Source: Fructilactobacillus fructivorans (GTDB taxonomy: Bacteria > Bacillota > Bacilli > Lactobacillales > Lactobacillaceae). From it: a stretch of 64,000 nucleotides of DNA. The stretch lies in contig NZ_AZDS01000001.1 in NCBI RefSeq assembly GCF_001434095.1, forward strand, positions 248,001 through 312,000. Reading direction: 5' to 3'. A model generated the notes under the pieces. That model ran no database searches and was not told the DNA's origin. It saw only the letters and a program-made list of their open reading frames with translations. The translations under genes were made by a program, and so were the position numbers. Shown piece by piece: positions 38,280 through 47,415 of the stretch (positions are counted from its first letter, which is position 1; every line of letters starts with the position of its first letter).

Positions 38280-39986
38280 TTAAATCTCTTTCGACAAAAT
38301 ATCAATTGTATTGTTAAGGTCATCTTGTTTAGTTTCAATCGTTTCGCCGGTCTTTCGAATCTTCACTTCTACAATTCCTTCATCGGCTTTTTTACCAATG
38401 GTGACACGAATCGGAATTCCAATCAGATCAGAATCGGCAAATTTGACTCCAGCTCGTTCTTTTCGATCGTCAACTAAAACGGACAGTCCCTTAGACTCAA
38501 GCTCTTTTTCAATTGCAGTAGTCATCTCTAACTGTTCATCATTTTTAACGTTTGTTGGGATGATGTGAACGTCATAAGGAGCAATTTCTTTTGGCCAAAC
38601 CAATCCATTTTGATCAGCTTGTTGTTCAGAAACCGCTGATAACAGGCGACTAATTCCAATTCCATAGGATCCCATGACAACTGGGATGCTTCTCCCATTC
38701 TTATCAAGAATATCGGCTCCCAGTGTCTTCGAATACCTGGTTCCTAATTTAAAGATATGACCAATTTCGATCCCCTTGGTAAATTTCAGAACTCCACTCC
38801 CATCCGGGGAAATGTTTCCTTCTTTAACCAAATGAAAATCACCAAAGTCTTTTACCTGATAATCACGATCATAGTTAACATTCTTATAGTGTTTCCCATT
38901 TTCATTAGCACCGGTAACAGCATTACTAATTCCCTTAACGTACTGATCAGCGTAAACGGGAATATCATCAGGAACTTTAATGGGTCCGACAGATCCTGGT
39001 TTCACGTTTAATGAATCTTGCACTTCACTTGGACTAGCCAATTCAACTGAATCAGCATTAAAGTAATTCTTCACTTTAGTTGGATTAATCTTCTGATCAC
39101 CACGAATTAAAATCATGACAGGCTTATCATCAACAATATAAAGCAAACTTTTAATAATTTGATTCTTTTCAATATCAAAGAATTTACTAACTTGATTAAT
39201 GTTAGTTACATCAGGCGTATCCACTAGTTCAAGATCTTTTAAGTCAGCGTGACCCTTCTGATCAACAAACATATTGGTAGCCATCTCTAGGTTAGCTGCA
39301 TAATCACTATCATCAGAGTACACGATGGTATCTTCCCCAACTGCAGCAGGAGCAGAAAATTCTTTTGAATCAGAACCACCCATTGAGCCAGCATCACCAA
39401 TGATGGTGCGGTAATTTAATCCAATTCGATCAAAAATCTTTTGGAATGCTGATTCCATTTGCTTATAAACTTTATCCAAATCATCATTGTTTTCAGAGAA
39501 TGAATAAGCATCAAGCATGATAAACTCTCGACTTCTTAATAATCCATATCTTGGTCGATCTTCATCCCGATACTTTGGTTGAATTTGGTAGAGGATTAAT
39601 GGCAATTTTTTGTATGATTTAATATTGTTTTTAATTAAATCAGTAAAAGTTTCTTCATGAGTAGGACCCAAAATAAAATCAGTGTCGTGACGATTCTTAA
39701 ACTTAAATAATTCTGGACCATAAGTATCATATCTTCCAGAGTCTTTCCAGAGCTGAGCCGGAATAACTGCTGGCATTAACATTTCAGCCGCGTCAGTCTT
39801 GGCCAACTCTTCTCGCACAACTTTTTTGATGTTCTCAAGAACTCGATAAGCGAGCGGTAGGTAGGCATACATCCCAGCCGACACCTGTCTAACAAATCCC
39901 GCTCTAACCAGCATTTTATGACTAAGCGCTTCGGCTCCGGCTGGATCTTGTTTTAAAGTTGGTATCAATAATTTTGATTGTTTCAT
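38280..39986 (-). CDS. proS: Proline-tRNA ligase
   Basis: 568 residues from the ATG at 39986, the normal N-terminus MKQSKLLIPTL; an ATG 17 codons upstream overlaps the end of rseP. Class II motifs: LRSREFIMLDAYSF and late GSYGIGISRLLSA. Between them is the bacterial editing (INS) domain, about 225-385, which removes alanine from tRNA-Pro, and the C-terminal anticodon-binding domain. Follows rseP by 22 nt. Confidence 0.97.
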   Translation of the reverse strand: MKQSKLLIPTLKQDPAGAEALSHKMLVRAGFVRQVSAGMYAYLPLAYRVLENIKKVVREELAKTDAAEMLMPAVIPAQLWKDSGRYDTYGPELFKFKNRHDTDFILGPTHEETFTDLIKNNIKSYKKLPLILYQIQPKYRDEDRPRYGLLRSREFIMLDAYSFSENNDDLDKVYKQMESAFQKIFDRIGLNYRTIIGDAGSMGGSDSKEFSAPAAVGEDTIVYSDDSDYAANLEMATNMFVDQKGHADLKDLELVDTPDVTNINQVSKFFDIEKNQIIKSLLYIVDDKPVMILIRGDQKINPTKVKNYFNADSVELASPSEVQDSLNVKPGSVGPIKVPDDIPVYADQYVKGISNAVTGANENGKHYKNVNYDRDYQVKDFGDFHLVKEGNISPDGSGVLKFTKGIEIGHIFKLGTRYSKTLGADILDKNGRSIPVVMGSYGIGISRLLSAVSEQQADQNGLVWPKEIAPYDVHIIPTNVKNDEQLEMTTAIEKELESKGLSVLVDDRKERAGVKFADSDLIGIPIRVTIGKKADEGIVEVKIRKTGETIETKQDDLNNTIDILSKEI

Positions 39987-40008
39987 TTTATTTATAACCC
40001 CTAATGTT

Positions 40009-41289
40009 TTATCGAATAAAGTATCGCTCAATGTCATTCCAAGTTACTAGTACCATTAATACCACTATAATGGCAAAACCAATGAGCGTAATAATCGTTT
40101 CTGTTTTTTCTGAAACAGGTTTTCTTCTAATCGCTTCCACAATGTTAAGTAATATTTTACCACCATCTAATGCGGGAATTGGCAAAACATTTACAATAGC
40201 TAAGTTAATTGATAGAAAAGCTAAGAAACTTAATAATCCAAGAAAACCAGCTTTCGAAGCACTGGACGTTTCAGCAAAGATCGCAACTGGACCTCCTAGA
40301 TCATTTAACGAGAAGTGCGTAAGCATCGAACCCAGTACCCCACCTAATTCGGTGGTCATATTCCAAGTTCGAGTAAATCCAGAAAACAATTTAGCAGAAA
40401 AACTGGTATCCATCGCTTGTTCAATCCCAATCACTCCAATTTTCTGTTTTTGAACGGTTTGAGATTTGGTGGTCATTGAGATGTTCTTAACCCTTCCATC
40501 ATGCTTAACGGTTAAGGTCACCTTTTTATCAGGACGCTTCTGAATCATGGTTCCAACATCATTCCACGTATTCGTCTTATGACCATCCACCGCTAAAATA
40601 TTACTATTATTCTGGACTCCAGCTTTTTTAGCAATCGATACCTGTGGTGAAAGATTAACCTTGTTAGAATTATTAGGAACTCCACCTTGCATAAAAGAAA
40701 GCAACATAAAGGCAACAATCGCTAACACCACGTTATTAAAAATTCCCGCGCAATTTACTAGAAGTCGTTTGTACAATGGAGCAGATTGAAATTGCACATC
40801 AATGGGTGCAATCTGTACCTCAATCCCATCCTTCTCAATAATAGTAGCGTCGTGATCAACAGAAAAACGCTTTTTTTCAGAATCATCTCCATTTTCATAT
40901 CCCTCAATCCATAATCCTCTTTCAAGATCTGAACCAGAAACATCGAGAGGAATTCCCTGAAATAACTGACTTTTATTGCTTAAATCAATTCTAGTAACAA
41001 CACCCTGGTCATTTGTCTGAAGGCGGACTGGGGTTCCAGGTTGAATTTCTTCATCTTCGTCATCACTACTTCCTGCCATTCGAACGTAACCACCGATTGG
41101 TAACAAACGTAACGTATAAGTCGTATGGTTATGACGATAATAAAATAATTTAGGACCCATGCCAATTGAAAATTCTCGTACCATAATTCCAGACATCTTA
41201 GCGACGATAAAATGACCGAATTCATGAACAAAAACTAATATTCCAAAAATGATTATGAAGCTAATAATTGTAATTAACAAAAAAGACAC
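40009..41289 (-). CDS. rseP: Site-2 metalloprotease RseP (RasP)
   Basis: 426 residues. HEFGH near residue 24 in the first membrane helix is the zinc site, and NVLPIPALDGGKIL near residue 360 supplies the third ligand. A PDZ domain (about 195-275) lies between. Four membrane segments. It cleaves anti-sigma factors and remnant signal peptides within the membrane. The order cdsA-rseP-proS-polC is conserved in Firmicutes. Confidence 0.96.
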   Translation of the reverse strand: MSFLLITIISFIIIFGILVFVHEFGHFIVAKMSGIMVREFSIGMGPKLFYYRHNHTTYTLRLLPIGGYVRMAGSSDDEDEEIQPGTPVRLQTNDQGVVTRIDLSNKSQLFQGIPLDVSGSDLERGLWIEGYENGDDSEKKRFSVDHDATIIEKDGIEVQIAPIDVQFQSAPLYKRLLVNCAGIFNNVVLAIVAFMLLSFMQGGVPNNSNKVNLSPQVSIAKKAGVQNNSNILAVDGHKTNTWNDVGTMIQKRPDKKVTLTVKHDGRVKNISMTTKSQTVQKQKIGVIGIEQAMDTSFSAKLFSGFTRTWNMTTELGGVLGSMLTHFSLNDLGGPVAIFAETSSASKAGFLGLLSFLAFLSINLAIVNVLPIPALDGGKILLNIVEAIRRKPVSEKTETIITLIGFAIIVVLMVLVTWNDIERYFIR

Positions 41290-41304
41290 AATCCTTTCCA
41301 GATA

Positions 41305-42093
41305 TTACACAATTCCAAATAAATGTAGTAATGGTAAAACAAACAATAAACTATCAAAACGATCCAAGATGCCACCGTGGCCCGGCAGAATTTTACCAGA
41401 ATCTTTAACGCCATAGTAACGTTTTAAAGCTGATTCCACTAAATCACCAAATTGACCGAAGATCGATAGAACGATGGTAATGAAAAACATACTTACCGTT
41501 CCAATTCCATCGATTGGGAAAAAGTATACAAAAAGCGTACATAAGATAGCTGCTAATGCGGTTCCACCAATCGAGCCTTCCCATGTCTTATTAGGCGAGA
41601 TGTGGGGTGCCAACTTATGCTTGCCAAAGGCCCTACCAAAAAAGTAGGCCCCAGAATCAGTTAACCAAACAATGAACAAAGCGTACAGCAGAGTTACTAG
41701 TCCATCCATTCGAGCTTCAATGAAGTAGTGAAAACCAAATCCAATGTACAAAATCGCTAAAGTGAAAACTCCAGCATCATCAAAGTTAAACTTATTTTTT
41801 GAAAAAACGGTAAATAGCATCAGCAGCATGATTAAGATATAAATTGCAAATGGAGGTTTAATCCACAAGGGCAAAAACGATAACCAACTTGTCGGAATAA
41901 TCATAGCAATTACAGCAATAAACGCAATCAATGTTTCAGGTGACACTAAAAGCCTTTTTTTCATGATAAAAATTTCTGCTAAAGCAATTAGACCTAGCAC
42001 AATTGCTGCTAAGTCAATCCAAATTCCTCCAGCAACAATAATGGGTATAAAAATAATCAAAGCAATGATAGCCGTGATAATTCTTTGTTTCAT
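41305..42093 (-). CDS. cdsA: Phosphatidate cytidylyltransferase
   Basis: 262 residues with eight or so membrane helices and the signature SPNKTWEGSIGG ... FGDLVESALKRYYGVKDSG ... GHGGILDRFDS. It makes CDP-diacylglycerol from phosphatidate and CTP, the branch point for phospholipids. Follows uppS by 10 nt. Confidence 0.96.
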   Translation of the reverse strand: MKQRIITAIIALIIFIPIIVAGGIWIDLAAIVLGLIALAEIFIMKKRLLVSPETLIAFIAVIAMIIPTSWLSFLPLWIKPPFAIYILIMLLMLFTVFSKNKFNFDDAGVFTLAILYIGFGFHYFIEARMDGLVTLLYALFIVWLTDSGAYFFGRAFGKHKLAPHISPNKTWEGSIGGTALAAILCTLFVYFFPIDGIGTVSMFFITIVLSIFGQFGDLVESALKRYYGVKDSGKILPGHGGILDRFDSLLFVLPLLHLFGIV

Positions 42094-42103
42094 AATAAGT
42101 CTC

Positions 42104-42841
42104 CTATTTTACGTCTAACCCGCCAAAACGACGGTGACGTTGTTGAAATTGTATAATTGTATTTTTAAAATTCTCAGGAGTAAAATCAGGCCAGTACTGA
42201 TCAACAAACTCTAATTCACTATAAGCAATTTGCCACAACAAGAAGTTAGAAACACGCTCTTCGCCACTAGTTCGAATCAATAAATCTGGGTCAGCATTTT
42301 CTCCCAAAAAAGAAGTCATTAAATGATCTGAAACCGTCTTATCTGAAATATCATTAACGTTCATGGTACCATTCTTTACTTTTTCGGCAATTTCTTTGAT
42401 TCCATGTACAATCTCATCTCGACTACCATAATTCAAAGCAAAATTTAAGATCATCCCAGTGCATTTCTTCGTATCATTGATGGCATCATAAACTGCTTTT
42501 TGAGTTTGCTCAGGTAGACCAGAAACATCACCAATAGTTGCCACCCTAACGTTATGCTTGATGAGACTAGGAACAAAATTATCAAAAAATTTAGTTGGTA
42601 AACTCATTATATATTGGACTTCTTTTTCCGGCCGTTTCCAATTTTCCGTCGAAAATGCGTATAACGTTAATACTTTTACTCCAAGATTACTTGCTTCAGT
42701 AGTAATGTCCTTTACAACTTCCATTCCACGTTTGTGGCCAGCAATTCTAGGTAAGTGCCTCTTTTTTGCCCAGCGGCCGTTTCCATCCATAATGATTGCA
42801 ACATGATTAGGAATGTTTGCGTTATCCAGTTCGTTAGTCAT
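42104..42841 (-). CDS. uppS: Undecaprenyl diphosphate synthase
   Basis: 245 residues, cis-prenyltransferase. HVAIIMDGNGRWAKKR holds the catalytic Asp and the diphosphate-binding region, and RTSGEERVSNFLLWQIAYSEL is the substrate-binding motif. It makes the C55 lipid carrier for cell wall and teichoic acid building. Note the mevalonate gene mvaS further right in the window. A hairpin separates it from the preceding hypothetical gene. Confidence 0.97.
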   Translation of the reverse strand: MTNELDNANIPNHVAIIMDGNGRWAKKRHLPRIAGHKRGMEVVKDITTEASNLGVKVLTLYAFSTENWKRPEKEVQYIMSLPTKFFDNFVPSLIKHNVRVATIGDVSGLPEQTQKAVYDAINDTKKCTGMILNFALNYGSRDEIVHGIKEIAEKVKNGTMNVNDISDKTVSDHLMTSFLGENADPDLLIRTSGEERVSNFLLWQIAYSELEFVDQYWPDFTPENFKNTIIQFQQRHRRFGGLDVK

Positions 42842-42864
42842 TTAAGCACCTCAATATTTGACAT

Positions 42865-42898
42865 AAGTAAAGGATGAGAGATTCCTCATCCTTTACTT
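42865..42898 (-). terminator. Hairpin between the hypothetical gene and uppS
   Basis: Perfect 14-bp stem AAGTAAAGGATGAG/CTCATCCTTTACTT with a 6-nt loop, overlapping the upstream stop codon. The T run after it is poor, so it may only attenuate or stabilise the transcript. Confidence 0.6.
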
Positions 42899-43306
42899 TA
42901 CTAATTTCCATTCGCCCCGACCTGCATCAACCAAAGTATTAAAATACTTTAAGATTTTGTTGGCGTCCTCAGGGCTATGTTCACCTAACTGATTTAAACC
43001 TTCACCAGTTGGAATCGGTTCCGAAAGATCTGTAATTTCATTTCCATTCTCAATCGTTGCCTTTGAAAAGGCAATAATCCAATCATTTTCAATCAATGGT
43101 GAAACCACAAAAAACAGGTTAAAGTTCTTATCAATGTATGCAGGCATTACATAAACATTGTCTTGAATCTTCTGTAGTTGATTACCATCATAGTCCAAAG
43201 CACGCAAATTTTCCTCATTAACTGCCTGCTTTAAACGAAATGCCATGTGATCAAATTCTGGTGTTCCGGGTGTTACTTCTTTTTCGTTCTTATTTTCATC
43301 AGCCAT
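42893..43306 (-). CDS. Hypothetical acidic protein between frr and uppS
   Basis: 137 residues that I do not recognise. The first 20 are charged and probably disordered (ADENKNEKEVTPGTPEFD). The rest alternates beta-like segments (NVYVMPAYIDKNFNLFFVVS, WIIAFSKATIENG) and ends in a helix with KILKYFNTLVDAGRGEW. No signal peptide or membrane helix. AGGGAG stands before the ATG. In most Firmicutes frr is followed directly by uppS, so this is an insertion in a conserved cluster. Confidence 0.75.
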   Translation of the reverse strand: MADENKNEKEVTPGTPEFDHMAFRLKQAVNEENLRALDYDGNQLQKIQDNVYVMPAYIDKNFNLFFVVSPLIENDWIIAFSKATIENGNEITDLSEPIPTGEGLNQLGEHSPEDANKILKYFNTLVDAGRGEWKLVK

Positions 43307-43327
43307 TAGAAAAGCTCCCTTTTTTTA

Positions 43328-43891
43328 TTAGCCGTTAAGGATTTCATCCTCTTTTTTCGAAACGATGTTCTCCACTTCAGAAATTGATTTGTCAGTGATT
43401 TTTTGAATCCGATCTTCTAAATCGTGCGACTCGTCATCGGTAAAGTCACCATCTTTATTGCCACGCTTAGCGGCATCCATGCCATCACGACGTACGTTTC
43501 GAACAGCAACTTTACCGTCCTCACCGGTTGCTTTAACTTTTTTAGCAAGTTCTTTACGACGATCTTCAGTTAATTGTGGGATAACAATACGGATATTATC
43601 GCCATCGTTCATTGGATTAATACCAAGATCGGCCTCCAAGATGCCATGTTCAATATCCTTTAAAGAACTCTTGTCATAAGGAGTAACCAAGATAACTCGT
43701 GGTTCTGGAATTGAGATTGAAGCTACTTGGTTTAATGGCGTCGACGCTCCATAATAATTAACCTTTACTGGACTGAGTAAGCTAGCATTAGCGCCTCCAG
43801 CTCGAATATTTCCAAGCTCGCGTTGAAGTGCTTCCTCAGCTTTTTTCATCTTTGATTGAGTTGTGTTGATAATTTCTTTAGAACTAGGCAT
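43328..43891 (-). CDS. frr: Ribosome recycling factor
   Basis: 187 residues from the ATG at 43891 behind AGGAAAG; an upstream ATG would overlap pyrH. Two-domain RRF: LQRELGNIRAGGANASLLSPVKVNYYG at the start and RIVIPQLTEDRRKELAKKVK in the middle. With EF-G it splits terminated ribosomes. It starts 1 nt after the pyrH stop. Confidence 0.97.
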   Translation of the reverse strand: MPSSKEIINTTQSKMKKAEEALQRELGNIRAGGANASLLSPVKVNYYGASTPLNQVASISIPEPRVILVTPYDKSSLKDIEHGILEADLGINPMNDGDNIRIVIPQLTEDRRKELAKKVKATGEDGKVAVRNVRRDGMDAAKRGNKDGDFTDDESHDLEDRIQKITDKSISEVENIVSKKEDEILNG

Positions 43892-43892
43892 A

Positions 43893-44615
43893 TTACTTTC
43901 CTTCCACAATTGTTCCAATTTTTTCACCTTGAACAACCTTTTTAATATTTCCGGGTTTATTTAAGTTGAATACTACCAGTGGAATATTGTTATCCATTGA
44001 GAGTGAGCTAGCGGTAGTATCCATTACATGAAGACCCTTATTAATAATATCCATTTGTGTTAAATGATCATACTTCTTGGCGTTAGGATCAGTCTTAGGA
44101 TCAGCTGAATAAATTCCATCAACACCATTTTTGGCCATCAGAATTGCATCAGCATTAATTTCTGCTGCTCGAAGAACTGCCGTTGTATCAGTTGAGAAAT
44201 ACGGATTACCAGTTCCACCTGCAAAAATAACGATTCTTCCCTTTTCTAAGTGACGAACAGCTTTACGTCGAATATAAGGTTCAGCAATTTGTTTCATTTC
44301 AATTGAAGTCTGAAGCCGGGTTGGAACTTCCACCGACTCTAGGTTATCTTGCAAAGCTAACCCGTTCATAATCGTAGAAAGCATCCCAATATAATCTGCT
44401 TGAGATCTCTCCATACCCATTTCTTCTCCAGCTTCACCACGCCACATGTTTCCACCACCAACGACGATAGCAATCTGAATTCCTAAATTATAGACGTCTC
44501 TGATTTCTTCAGCAATCGTCTTGATAACAGGAGGATTAATTCCAAATCCTTTATCTCCTGCAAGAGCTTCACCGCTTAACTTCAAAACGATACGTTTGTA
44601 TTTTAAATCTGACAT
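43893..44615 (-). CDS. pyrH: Uridylate kinase
   Basis: 240 residues, amino-acid-kinase fold: [13 protein letters not shown] at the start, VGGGNMWRG, and [20 protein letters not shown]. It phosphorylates UMP to UDP and is usually controlled by GTP and UTP. Preceded by AGGAGG, located between tsf and frr as in most bacteria. Confidence 0.97.
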   Translation of the reverse strand: MSDLKYKRIVLKLSGEALAGDKGFGINPPVIKTIAEEIRDVYNLGIQIAIVVGGGNMWRGEAGEEMGMERSQADYIGMLSTIMNGLALQDNLESVEVPTRLQTSIEMKQIAEPYIRRKAVRHLEKGRIVIFAGGTGNPYFSTDTTAVLRAAEINADAILMAKNGVDGIYSADPKTDPNAKKYDHLTQMDIINKGLHVMDTTASSLSMDNNIPLVVFNLNKPGNIKKVVQGEKIGTIVEGK

Positions 44616-44701
44616 CAGACTTCCTCCAACATTATAAATTAACTACGATAATTTTAGCATATATTAAAGCATAACAACAGTGTAGCAAAGCTACCCATAA
44701 C

Positions 44702-44734
44702 AAAAAAGCCAGTGCTAAATACACTGACTTTTTT
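44702..44734 (-). terminator. Terminator of tsf
   Basis: Stem AAAAAAGCCAGTG/CACTGACTTTTTT with a 7-nt loop and one G-U pair, directly after tsf. Confidence 0.88.
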
Positions 44735-44743
44735 ACGTTTCAA

Positions 44744-45622
44744 TTATTGATTCATTTGTTGTTTAACTTCATCAGCAAAGCTTTGGGTATCTTGTTCAAT
44801 ACCTTCACCAACTTCATATCTAACAAAGCCCTTTAATTTACCATTATTTGATTCAACGTATTGTTGAACGGACATGTCAGGATCTTTTACAAAGGGTTGA
44901 TCAGCCAAACTAATTTGAGCTAAGAACTTCTTCAAACGACCATCAACCATTTTTTCAACGATCTTTTCTGGTTTACCTTCACTTAGAGCTTCTTTCTTCA
45001 AAACTTCACGTTCATGATCTAGACGATCTGAAGGGATTTCATCTTGAGTCATGAATTCAGGATTTTCAGCGGCAACGTGCATTGCAACGTCTTTAGCGGT
45101 ATTGTCGTCTGCACCTTCAAGCTCAACTAAAGCGCCAATTTCTCCCCCATTATGAAGATAGAAGCCAAAGTTATCATCATCATTTTTGTTAAAGGTTTTA
45201 AAACGACGCAATTTAATCTTTTCACCCGTAATCTGAGTGGTGTTAATGATGGCATCTTTAACAGTTCCATCATTTAACTTCAATTTCATTGCTTCATCAA
45301 GATCTTTAGGTTGATTTAATGCAATTGCGTCAGCCACAGAATCAATTAAATCTTTAAAATCATCGTTACTGGCAACGAAGTCAGTCTGTGAATTAATTTC
45401 AACAATCGCAGCTTTATTGTCATGAATAGCAACTCGAGTTAAGCCACTTGCAGCAACTTTTCCACTCTTCTTTTCAGCCTTAGCAACTCCATTTTCTCTT
45501 AAAATGTCCATGGCTTTCTTTTCGTCACCATCAGCTTCGACCAAAGCTTTTTTAGCATCCATCATGCCAGCACTAGTCTTATCACGTAACTCTTTAACTT
45601 GTTTAGCGGTTACTTTTGCCAT
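44744..45622 (-). CDS. tsf: Elongation factor Ts
   Basis: 292 residues. The N-terminal TAKQVKELRDKTSAGMMDAKKALVEADGD and the core motif NSQTDFVASNDDF, which contacts EF-Tu, are intact. It exchanges GDP for GTP on EF-Tu. It lies 84 nt after rpsB, behind a hairpin that probably tunes the ratio to S2. Confidence 0.97.
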   Translation of the reverse strand: MAKVTAKQVKELRDKTSAGMMDAKKALVEADGDEKKAMDILRENGVAKAEKKSGKVAASGLTRVAIHDNKAAIVEINSQTDFVASNDDFKDLIDSVADAIALNQPKDLDEAMKLKLNDGTVKDAIINTTQITGEKIKLRRFKTFNKNDDDNFGFYLHNGGEIGALVELEGADDNTAKDVAMHVAAENPEFMTQDEIPSDRLDHEREVLKKEALSEGKPEKIVEKMVDGRLKKFLAQISLADQPFVKDPDMSVQQYVESNNGKLKGFVRYEVGEGIEQDTQSFADEVKQQMNQ

Positions 45623-45652
45623 AATTGTGATCTCCTTTGTTTTAATAAAAAA

Positions 45653-45693
45653 CTGACTTAATTAGGCCGAAAAAGGGTCTAAATAAAAGTCAG
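45653..45693 (-). terminator. Attenuating hairpin between rpsB and tsf
   Basis: CTGACTT (45653-45659) and AAGTCAG (45687-45693) close a longer imperfect stem; on the minus strand TTTTTTATT follows. It would end some rpsB transcripts before tsf. Confidence 0.7.
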
Positions 45694-45706
45694 CCTATCA
45701 CTTTAA

Positions 45707-46462
45707 CTATTTAGTTTCTTCAGATTTTTCATCCTTTTGGTCAGCATCTTTATCGAAGTCTTTTTCACTAACTTCGTCTTCGCCCTGCTTACCCTCAATG
45801 ATAGCATCTGCCATCGTTGAGGTAATCAATCTGATAGCACGAATAGCATCATCATTTGATGGGATAACATAATCAATTCCATCAGGATCAGTATTAGTAT
45901 CTACCATTGCTACAACTGGAATGTTAAGCTTTTGGGCTTCGTGTAATGCAATCTGTTCCTTATGGGGATCAACGATGAACATTACATCTGGGATCTTAGG
46001 CATATCTTCAATTCCGCCTAAGAATCTTTCAAGTTTGTCAGTTTGCTTCTTAAGTAAAGCAACTTCCTTCTTTGGCAAACGTTCGAAGGTTCCATCTTGA
46101 GCCATTTTCTTAAGCTTCTTTAAGTACTTAATTCGCTTTTGGATGGTGTTCCAGTTGGTTAAGGTTCCACCTAGCCAACGATGGTTAACGTAATAAACGC
46201 CAGCTCGTTTTGCTTCTTCTTCAATTGAATCTTGGGCTTGCTTCTTAGTACCAACAAAAAGAATTACAGCATCATTTGCTGCTTCATCCTTCATGAAGTT
46301 GTAAGCACGGTCAATGCACTTAACCGTCTTTTGTAAGTCGATGATATAAATACCATTACGTTCAGTAAAAATGTATTTCTTCATCTTAGGATTCCAACGA
46401 CGAGTTTGGTGACCGAAATGAACACCAGCCTCAAGTAATTGTTTCATTGTAACTACAGCCAT
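45707..46462 (-). CDS. rpsB: 30S ribosomal protein S2
   Basis: 251 residues from the ATG at 46462, with GGAGG 7 nt before it and the normal start [25 protein letters not shown]; an in-frame ATG far upstream falls in the leader. [25 protein letters not shown] is the conserved core. The acidic C-terminal tail is normal. The leader RNA before it looks structured. Confidence 0.97.
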   Translation of the reverse strand: MAVVTMKQLLEAGVHFGHQTRRWNPKMKKYIFTERNGIYIIDLQKTVKCIDRAYNFMKDEAANDAVILFVGTKKQAQDSIEEEAKRAGVYYVNHRWLGGTLTNWNTIQKRIKYLKKLKKMAQDGTFERLPKKEVALLKKQTDKLERFLGGIEDMPKIPDVMFIVDPHKEQIALHEAQKLNIPVVAMVDTNTDPDGIDYVIPSNDDAIRAIRLITSTMADAIIEGKQGEDEVSEKDFDKDADQKDEKSEETK

Positions 46463-46566
46463 AATTAGCCTCCATATAAAAGTTTTTTCCTCCCTAGAAT
46501 TATATAAGGAACTCAAAGAGCACCACCTTATAAAACTTTCTAGGTGTGTATTGGTAATTAACACCG
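46463..46566 (-). promoter_or_regulatory. Structured 5' leader of rpsB
   Basis: The roughly 100-nt leader folds on the minus strand: CCTAGAA (46544-46538) pairs with TTCTAGG (46499-46493), and inside TTATAAGG pairs with CCTTATA, leaving a loop with TGGTGCTCTTTGAGTT. The stem ends a few bases before GAGGAAAAAA. This has the look of an autoregulatory ribosomal-protein leader, but I cannot match it to a named family. Confidence 0.55.
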
Positions 46567-46572
46567 TGATAT

Positions 46573-46601
46573 AGTATACAAAATATTAAGCTAAATAACA
46601 A
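46573..46601 (-). promoter_or_regulatory. Promoter of rpsB-tsf
   Basis: TTGTTA (46601-46596), 17-nt spacer, TATACT (46578-46573) on the minus strand, just before the leader. Confidence 0.8.
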
Positions 46602-46681
46602 TAACATTTTTAGATTTAATCAAATCTTGCGTAAATTATTAAAGATATGTTAAAGTTCTAATTATCTGAGGAGGAATTTAA

Positions 46682-47377
46682 ATGATAAAAGCTGTCGTGT
46701 TTGATGTCGACGACACATTATATGATCAAAAACGGGTTTCAGAGGAGGCATTCTTTCAAACCTTCCCCAATCATCCCACCTTTGATACAGCACTTTCATT
46801 TAAAAAGTTTCAAGTACAAAGTTCCTTAGTCTATTCCAACATTATGTCGGGAGCATACAAACAAGATAAGATGGTTTATCATCACCTTAAAAATGGGGTT
46901 AACGATATTGATCCTAGTAAACTTGAGATTGACCATTTTAAAGCTAATTACCTTAAATGTATTCAAAAAGTTTCATCATACGATGATCTCTTAAAGACAA
47001 TTCAGACAATGTCACAAGACTTAAAGATCGGAATTATTGCTAACGGATCAACTAAATTTCTCACTAATAAATTAAAATTACTAGGCTTAAAGAATTACAT
47101 CAATCCTAATTATGTCCTTACTTCAGAGGAAGCTCACATGTTAAAGCCCGACCCTAAAATCTTTACCGCTATGAATCATCGTCTGGACGTTCGTCCATCT
47201 GAAGTGGCTTATATTGGGGACTCTTTCTCAAACGACATTGTATCTGCCAAACGAGCCGGATGGCATGCCTTCTGGTTTAATCACCGCAAAAAGTCAGTTC
47301 CTGAAACAAATTTTGTACCAGACCAAACGGTAACATCTCAAAGTGAGCTTTGTGATCTATTAAAAGCTTTATCATAA
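46682..47377 (+). CDS. HAD-family hydrolase (nucleotidase-like)
   Basis: 231 residues of HAD subfamily IA. Motif I is FDVDDTLYDQ, motif II Asn-Gly-Ser in IIANGSTKF, motif III Lys in LKPDPKIF and motif IV YIGDSFSNDIVSAKRAGW. The cap domain is helical. YjjG-type pyrimidine nucleotidases are close in pattern, but the substrate is not readable. GAGGAGG stands before the ATG; divergent from rpsB and alone. Confidence 0.87.
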   Translation: MIKAVVFDVDDTLYDQKRVSEEAFFQTFPNHPTFDTALSFKKFQVQSSLVYSNIMSGAYKQDKMVYHHLKNGVNDIDPSKLEIDHFKANYLKCIQKVSSYDDLLKTIQTMSQDLKIGIIANGSTKFLTNKLKLLGLKNYINPNYVLTSEEAHMLKPDPKIFTAMNHRLDVRPSEVAYIGDSFSNDIVSAKRAGWHAFWFNHRKKSVPETNFVPDQTVTSQSELCDLLKALS

Positions 47378-47410
47378 AAAAGAGCACTTCGTTATGAAGT
47401 GCTCTTTTTT
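47376..47410. terminator. Bidirectional terminator between HAD gene and ldhD
   Basis: Perfect 15-bp stem AAAAAAGAGCACTTC/GAAGTGCTCTTTTTT with a 5-nt loop, shared by the two convergent genes. Confidence 0.92.
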
Positions 47411-47415
47411 CTTAT

